A stretch of 64,000 nt of DNA, from contig NC_044500.1 in NCBI RefSeq assembly GCF_902362185.1, positions 36,409,558 through 36,473,557 of the forward strand. Direction: 5' to 3'. Shown piece after piece: positions 58,554 through 64,000 of this stretch (position 1 is its first letter; each line of letters starts with the position of its first letter). A program made the translations under genes and the position numbers. Under the pieces are notes generated by a model. That model was not told where the DNA came from and ran no database searches. It saw only the letters and a program-made list of their open reading frames with translations. The stretch comes from Chanos chanos. Its lineage: Eukaryota; Chordata; Actinopteri; Gonorynchiformes; Chanidae.

Positions 58554-61500
58554 ATGGACCCAGCAGACCCCAGTCATGTGAAATCTGCCCTGGAACAGCA
58601 AGAAAGAATGCTGGGAAGACACCAGGCCCAGCTGAATTCCCTAAGCAAGACCCTGGATTCGCTTGCTGCCAACATCGCAGAATTAACAGTCCATATCCAG
58701 TCTCTCCGGCCTTCCCAGAGTGGCCCACACGTCCCAACCACAAGTTCTTCGGATACCCTGACCTCCCCATCTTTGCCCTCTCCACATGTCCACGAGCCCC
58801 GCCTGCCTCCTCCTGAAAAATATGCGGGTGAGCCTGGCACTTGCCGTTCTTTTTTGTCTCAGTGTTCACTTATTTTTGAGCTGCAACCTTCTACATTTCC
58901 CACTGAACGAGCTAAAGTTGCTTACATTATCACTCAGCTGTCTGGTCGGGCGAGGCAGTGGGGAACAGCCGTCTGGGAGGTCAAATCACCTTTCTGTAAT
59001 AATTTTCTGTCTTTTTCTGAGGAGATGACAAGAGTATTTGACCGCTCAAAGCATGGGCGTGAGGCTGCCCGTGAACTGCTACACATGCGCCAGGGGCGCC
59101 GATCTGTGTCCGATTACGCCATTGACTTTCAGACTCTGGCCACCTCCAGTGGTTGGAATCCAGATGCGCTTTATGACGCCTTCCTGAACGGCCTCTCCGA
59201 AGACATCAAGGATGAACTAATCACCCAGGACCTGCCCGACACCTGTGAGGCCTTGGTAGGCCTGGCCATCCGAATTGATTCACGGCTACAGCAGCGCCAC
59301 CAAGGTAGAGTTCCTGGGGGTTTTCTGAGGGCATCCACCAAAGTTCCAGCCAATCAACCGCCATTCCCATGTCTTTCATCCCCATCCCATTTCCACACTT
59401 CTGAGCCTGAACCCATGCAAATCGACCGTGCCCGCCTGACCCCAGTGGAGAGACAGAGAAGAATGGCTACCCGTTCCTGCCTGTATTGTGGTCAGCCGGG
59501 TCACTTCATTGCCACCTGCCCAGTAAAAAGCCGACGCTCTCCAGTAGGAGGAGGAGTACCGATGGGCGTGACTCCTGTCAAACTCTCCTCGATGCAACGC
59601 ACACTTCTTCCTGCCACTCTTGAATGGGGGGACCAACGGCTCGAAATTTTGGCATTGGTTGATTCCGGGGCTGAGGAGAACTTCATCGACTCCTGCCTGG
59701 CCGCTCAGTGGGGGTTGCCCACTTCTACGCTTGAGGTGCCAATGGTGGCCCATGCGTTGAATGGACAGAGATTGGCAAACGTAACCCATGTCAGCACTCC
59801 GGTGAGTCTCAGTCTTTCTGGCAATCATCATGAACAGTTAATCTTACATGTCATTGACTCCCCTCAAGCTCCCATTGTCCTCGGTCACCCCTGGTTAGCC
59901 AAACATAACCCACACATAAACTGGAGCAGCAATAAAATTGTGGGCTGGAGTTCATTCTGCCTCTCTCACTGCCTCCGTCATGCTCAGACTCCTCTGTTTT
60001 CAGAACCTGAATCTCCTGAAGAGTTTCCAGATCTTTCAGCCGTTCCTTCCGAGTACATGGACCTGAAGGCCGTGTTCAGCAAGTCCAGGGCCACATCCTT
60101 ACCCCTACATCGCCCTTATGACTGTGCCATAGATCTCCTGCCTGGCACGTCTCCTCCCAGGGGGCGCCTCTACTCTCTGTCCCAACCTGAAACGGAGGCT
60201 ATGAATAAGTACATTCAAGAGTCCCTGACTGCAGGTATTATCCGTCCTTCCTCTTCACCCGCAGGCGCAGGGTTCTTCTTCGTTGAGAAGAAGGACGGAT
60301 CCCTCCGTCCTTGCATCGACTACCGGGGCCTCAACGATATAACCATTAAGAACCGTTACCCTCTTCCTCTCATGACCTCAGCCTTTGAACTGCTACAGGG
60401 GGCATCAGTCTTCACCAAGCTGGATCTCCGCAATGCTTACCACCTGGTCCGAATCCGTGAGGGGGATGAATGGAAAACAGCCTTCAATACCACTTCTGGC
60501 CATTATGAGTACCTAGTCATGCCTTTTGGATTAACCAATGCACCTGCTGTGTTTCAGGCCCTGGTCAATGATGTTCTCAGGGATATGCTTAACCACTTTG
60601 TCTTTGTCTATCTGGACGACATTCTGATTTTCTCCAAGTCCCTTACTGATCATATTTCTCATGTCCGCAGGGTCCTCCAGCGACTGCTGGAGAACCAGCT
60701 CTTTGTTAAAGCAGAAAAATGTGAGTTTCATCGGGATACAGTTTCTTTCCTCGGGTATGTAATCTCAGCTGGTAGTGTTCAGATGGATCAGCAAAAGATC
60801 AAGGCAGTGTTAGGTTGGCCTACACCGACTAACCGTCGGGAGCTTCAGCGTTTTCTGGGTTTTGCTAATTTTTACCGCCGGTTCATTCGTAATTATAGCA
60901 CATTGGCTGCCCCCCTCACTGCCCTAACCTCTACAGTTGTCAAATTTTTCTGGTCCCCTGCAGCAGAAACAGCCTTCCGTGACCTGAAGCAACGTTTTAC
61001 CTCGGCCCCCATCCTGATCCAGCCTGACCCTGATCTTCAGTTCATTGTGGAGGTGGATGCTTCGGATGTTGGCGTCGGAGCAGTCCTCTCTCAACGCTCC
61101 CCTAAGGACCATAAAATCCATCCTTGTGCCTTCTACTCTCACCGCCTCACTCCCACGGAGCAGCATTATGACATCGGCAACAGGGAGTTGCTGGCGGTTA
61201 AATTGGCACTGGAGGAATGGAGGCATTGGTTGGAGGGGTCCCGTGTGCCGTTCTTGGTCTGGACTGATCACAAGAACCTGGAATACATCCGCACCGCCAA
61301 AAGACTAAACTCCCGTCAGGCTCGCTGGTCCCTGTTCTTCTCCAGATTTAACTTCACTCTGTCCTACCGTCCTGGTTCTAAGAATATAAAACCTGATGCA
61401 CTTTCCCGAAGGTTCAGTTCTCCTGAGAGTCCCCAAGAACCAGATACCATTCTTCCATCTTCCTGTCTCGTGGCTGCTGCACAGTTGGACATAGAGTCCA

Positions 61501-62876
61501 CTGTGCGCGCTGCCCAGTTGAACGAGGCAGGCCCCAGCCAGTGCCCCACTAACCGTGTTTATGTTCCCAGCTCTGTCCGTTCACAGGTCTTGCAATGGGG
61601 TCATTCATCCCATCTGTCCTGCCATCCTGGAATCAGACGAACTAAGGCCTTCATTGGTCGGCGGTTCTGGTGGCCCTCCATGCATGATGACATCCATAAC
61701 TTCGTTGCAGCCTGCTCGGTCTGTGCCCAGAACAAGACCTCCAACCAGCCCCCTGCTGGCCTGTTACAACCCCTGCCTGTTCCCAAGAGACCCTGGTCCC
61801 ATATCTCGCTAGACTTTGTAACTGGTCTGCCTCCATCAGATGGTAACACCACTATCCTCACCGTTGTGGATCGCTTCTCCAAGTCAGTACATTTCATTCC
61901 TCTACCCAAACTTCCCTCTGCCAAAGAAACTGCTAGCCTCATGATACAGCATGTGTTCAGGTTGCATGGGCTACCCAGTGATGTGGTGTCAGACAGGGGT
62001 CCACAATTCACTTCCAATTTCTGGAACGCCTTTTGTAAACTTCTTGGTGCATCCGTCAGTTTGTCTTCAGGTTTTCATCCACAAACCAATGGCCAGACCG
62101 AGCGGGCTAACCAACAACTGGAGACGGTGTTGCGGTGCATGGCTTCCCAGAATCCTGCCTCCTGGAGCCAGCAGTTACCCTGGGCAGAGTACGCCATCAA
62201 CTCCCACACATCCTCATCCTCTGGCCTGTCCCCATTCGAGTGCTCCCTTGGCTACCAACCTCCCCTATTCCCAGACCAGGAGGAGGAAGTTGGCGTGCCC
62301 TCTGCCGAGGCATTCATCCGTCGCTGCCGCCGGACATGGAGGTACGCACGCTCTGCCCTTCTTCGTGCCGTGGCTAGGATGAAGCATCATGCTGACAGGC
62401 ATCGCTCCAAGGCTCCACGGTATCACCGGGGACAGCGTGTGTGGCTGTCCACCCGAGATCTTCCCCTCAGAGTCGATTCCCGCAAACTGGCTCCTCGGTT
62501 CATCGGACCCTTCCCCATCGTTAGAGTCATCAGCCCCACAGCAGTCCGGCTCAAGCTTCCTACTACTCTTCGACGCATTCATCCCACCTTTCATGTTTCC
62601 CGGATCAAGCCATATGTTCGTAGTACCCTGTGTCCTGCCCCCAAACCCCCTCCACCCCCCCGGCTCATTGATGGGTCAGAGGCGTACACGGTGCGCCAGC
62701 TGCTGGATGTCCGTCGCCGAGGTCGTGGGCTCCAGTACCTCGTAGACTGGGAAGGCTACGGTCCTGAGGAGAGGTGCTGGGTCCCAGCCCGGCACATTTT
62801 GGATCCCACGCTCATCAGAGACTTCCGCCGCCGACATCCAACTCCTTCTGCTACGACGCCTGGAGGCGTCCGTTAA
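58554..62876 (+). CDS. Gag-Pol polyprotein of the Gypsy element, single 1440-codon frame
   Basis: One uninterrupted frame carries all the usual parts. Gag fills about residues 1-300, with a coiled N-terminus and a capsid-like region. A CCHC zinc knuckle ([14 protein letters not shown]) sits at about 308-321, and a protease ([12 protein letters not shown]) near 367. Reverse transcriptase has YLDD near 685, and RNase H has VDASDVGVG near 833. The integrase has an HHCC zinc region (about 1016-1060), a D,D,E core (near 1087, 1146 and 1182) and a C-terminal chromodomain (about 1377-1432: [17 protein letters not shown]). Gag and Pol lie in the same frame. Base composition is more GC-rich than the host DNA around it. 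Confidence 0.95.
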   Translation: MDPADPSHVKSALEQQERMLGRHQAQLNSLSKTLDSLAANIAELTVHIQSLRPSQSGPHVPTTSSSDTLTSPSLPSPHVHEPRLPPPEKYAGEPGTCRSFLSQCSLIFELQPSTFPTERAKVAYIITQLSGRARQWGTAVWEVKSPFCNNFLSFSEEMTRVFDRSKHGREAARELLHMRQGRRSVSDYAIDFQTLATSSGWNPDALYDAFLNGLSEDIKDELITQDLPDTCEALVGLAIRIDSRLQQRHQGRVPGGFLRASTKVPANQPPFPCLSSPSHFHTSEPEPMQIDRARLTPVERQRRMATRSCLYCGQPGHFIATCPVKSRRSPVGGGVPMGVTPVKLSSMQRTLLPATLEWGDQRLEILALVDSGAEENFIDSCLAAQWGLPTSTLEVPMVAHALNGQRLANVTHVSTPVSLSLSGNHHEQLILHVIDSPQAPIVLGHPWLAKHNPHINWSSNKIVGWSSFCLSHCLRHAQTPLFSEPESPEEFPDLSAVPSEYMDLKAVFSKSRATSLPLHRPYDCAIDLLPGTSPPRGRLYSLSQPETEAMNKYIQESLTAGIIRPSSSPAGAGFFFVEKKDGSLRPCIDYRGLNDITIKNRYPLPLMTSAFELLQGASVFTKLDLRNAYHLVRIREGDEWKTAFNTTSGHYEYLVMPFGLTNAPAVFQALVNDVLRDMLNHFVFVYLDDILIFSKSLTDHISHVRRVLQRLLENQLFVKAEKCEFHRDTVSFLGYVISAGSVQMDQQKIKAVLGWPTPTNRRELQRFLGFANFYRRFIRNYSTLAAPLTALTSTVVKFFWSPAAETAFRDLKQRFTSAPILIQPDPDLQFIVEVDASDVGVGAVLSQRSPKDHKIHPCAFYSHRLTPTEQHYDIGNRELLAVKLALEEWRHWLEGSRVPFLVWTDHKNLEYIRTAKRLNSRQARWSLFFSRFNFTLSYRPGSKNIKPDALSRRFSSPESPQEPDTILPSSCLVAAAQLDIESTVRAAQLNEAGPSQCPTNRVYVPSSVRSQVLQWGHSSHLSCHPGIRRTKAFIGRRFWWPSMHDDIHNFVAACSVCAQNKTSNQPPAGLLQPLPVPKRPWSHISLDFVTGLPPSDGNTTILTVVDRFSKSVHFIPLPKLPSAKETASLMIQHVFRLHGLPSDVVSDRGPQFTSNFWNAFCKLLGASVSLSSGFHPQTNGQTERANQQLETVLRCMASQNPASWSQQLPWAEYAINSHTSSSSGLSPFECSLGYQPPLFPDQEEEVGVPSAEAFIRRCRRTWRYARSALLRAVARMKHHADRHRSKAPRYHRGQRVWLSTRDLPLRVDSRKLAPRFIGPFPIVRVISPTAVRLKLPTTLRRIHPTFHVSRIKPYVRSTLCPAPKPPPPPRLIDGSEAYTVRQLLDVRRRGRGLQYLVDWEGYGPEERCWVPARHILDPTLIRDFRRRHPTPSATTPGGVR

Positions 62877-62887
62877 GGGGGGGGTAC

Positions 62888-63439
62888 TGTCAGTACTCCT
62901 GTCAGGACTTTGTCTTTTGGCCACCCTGCTGGCCATTCTGGGTATTGTGTTGCCATGTGCCTTTGTTTGTGTATTGCCATGTGCTTCTGTTTGTTCCTGT
63001 GCTCTCCTGTCCCCGCCCCTCACCTGATCTCTATTATTGCCTCATTTGCTTCCACCAATCACCTGTCCTTGAAGTCAATGGTTCTGTGTATTTAAGTCTG
63101 TGCTGGTATCTGTTCTCTGTCAGATTGTGACCGTTTTCTGTCTGTTCCTGCCTGTGTGAGTTCTGCCCCCTGTGATTTGTAAGTTTTACTGTGTTTACCT
63201 GGACCTGTTTCTGCTCGACGTTTCGGATTTGGTTGCCCTGTGGATCTCTGGCTTTGACCCTGTTTGTACTCTGTTTTTGACCAATCTTTTGCCTTACGTC
63301 TTGGAATTGTTTGCTCTCTGCACATCTGGATCTGACCTTGGACTGGACACTGTTTCTGAGATTGATTTTTTGTTTTTTGAATAAATCTTATTTTACCCAG
63401 TGGGTCTGCGATTGGGTCTTGGTCCGTCAAACCCTCACA
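62888..63439 (+). repeat. 3' LTR of the Gypsy element
   Basis: Same termini and signals as the 5' LTR. It is preceded by a purine-rich G tract at about 62875-62884 serving as the polypurine tract. Confidence 0.96.
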
Positions 63440-63890
63440 TGTGGGGCCTAGCTGAATACTTTGACCGTCACCAGACCTCTTTGGTCTCTTAGTGAGGTGT
63501 AGTGGTAAAATACGATCACAGGTATATATTTTGTTAAGTGAATGGAATGTGTGGACATACTTTTCATCTTGTGTTACACTTCTCTCACTCAAACACTGGT
63601 TTATCAAGCAAGCTCTCACACACCTGCCCCACAGTTTTAGAGCGCTCTCATTATCTATGAGCGTCAAGGCCAAAGGCCCTTGGCTGCACGGGTATATCTG
63701 TATGTGTGTGAGACCTTGTTAGTTTTCCACCATCGAGACTCAGTCTTCCACCACTAAGACTCTGCCTGGGTGTCTCTGATGACCTCCTCTCTGCTTTTGC
63801 TGTATACGCTACCTTTTACTCAATAAAGACAAAAGACCTACCTTAAGTCATCGTCGTGCCTGTTTATTATTTTCAACACTTTTAAAAACA
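63440..63890 (+). repeat. LTR-like sequence interrupted by the Gypsy element
   Basis: Starts TGTGGGGCC (its first five bases are the Gypsy target duplication), contains CTCAATAAAGACAAAAGA near 63819-63836 and ends in ACA at 63890. TTGATGCCCAACAGTGGG follows, resembling a lysine-tRNA type primer site. This layout suggests the 5' LTR of an older retrovirus-like element whose body lies beyond the window, or a lone LTR. The evidence is structural only. Confidence 0.4.
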
Positions 63891-64000
63891 TTGATGCCCA
63901 ACAGTGGGTAATGTAAGTCAATAGCAAGTACATTGCATTATTCATTTTGATGTCAAGTTCAACCAAGTTGAGCGTTTCTGGCCATTCTCCAAATTTTGAA

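Larger units (their letters stand above)
57985..63439 (+). mobile_element. Ty3/Gypsy chromodomain retrotransposon (Sushi/Tf1-like), looks whole
   Basis: Complete-looking element of about 5.45 kb with two near-identical LTRs, one long gag-pol frame and a G-rich polypurine tract just before the 3' LTR. It is flanked by a 5-bp TGTGG duplication (57980-57984 and 63440-63444). No breaks are apparent. The near identity of the LTRs points to a very recent insertion. The chromodomain at the end of integrase places it among the chromoviruses, and the MDPAD-type Gag start is like vertebrate Sushi elements, the group from which PEG10 and RTL genes were domesticated. Confidence 0.96.

Noticed and set aside
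59376-62594. Multiple 60-150 codon frames on both strands inside the Gypsy gag-pol region
   Set aside because: They are shadows of the 1440-codon retroelement frame.

Overview
The window is vertebrate genomic DNA and almost certainly comes from a ray-finned (teleost-type) fish. The evidence is GT-AG introns throughout, long AT-rich non-coding stretches, fish-type interspersed repeats (L2-like LINE tails, Tc1 remnants, a hAT MITE), a chromodomain Ty3/Gypsy retroelement, and a fish-type GHRH precursor. Eight host protein genes were reconstructed exon by exon. Every exon junction was checked for splice dinucleotides and reading phase.

Layout: srsf6 (+, 628-4410); ift52 (+, 7873-11536); an unrecognised 262-residue gene (-, 13172-12108) lying tail to tail with ift52 and head to head with mybl2; mybl2 (+, 13686-18789); rpn2 (+, 20433-29925, with two possible C-termini); ghrh (-, 34093-31013); cdk5rap1 (+, 37975-42431); and a BPI/LBP-family gene (-, 47526-43194). 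All seven recognised genes have human orthologues or close relatives on chromosome 20 (20q11-q13), so the window is a block of conserved synteny. The genes are not functionally linked: splicing factor, ciliary IFT-B subunit, cell-cycle transcription factor, oligosaccharyltransferase subunit, hypothalamic hormone, tRNA-modifying radical SAM enzyme, and innate-immune LPS-binding protein.

From about 47.6 kb to the end there is no intact host gene. This part holds a broken DNA-level copy of the cdk5rap1 3' end (52081-52780), a hAT-type MITE with a clean 8-bp target duplication (50590-50979), several older dispersed repeats, and a GC-richer unexplained block (about 57060-57840). It also holds a whole-looking, very young Sushi/Tf1-type chromodomain Gypsy element (57985-63439) flanked by TGTGG. 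That element appears to have landed in the first bases of another LTR-like sequence (63440-about 63890).

No CRISPR array, bacterial-type operon or wholly new system is present. The most interesting items are the unidentified gene sharing a promoter interval with mybl2, the probable poison exon in srsf6, the alternative rpn2 tails, the cdk5rap1 duplicate fragment, and the retroelement with its self-complementary primer site.
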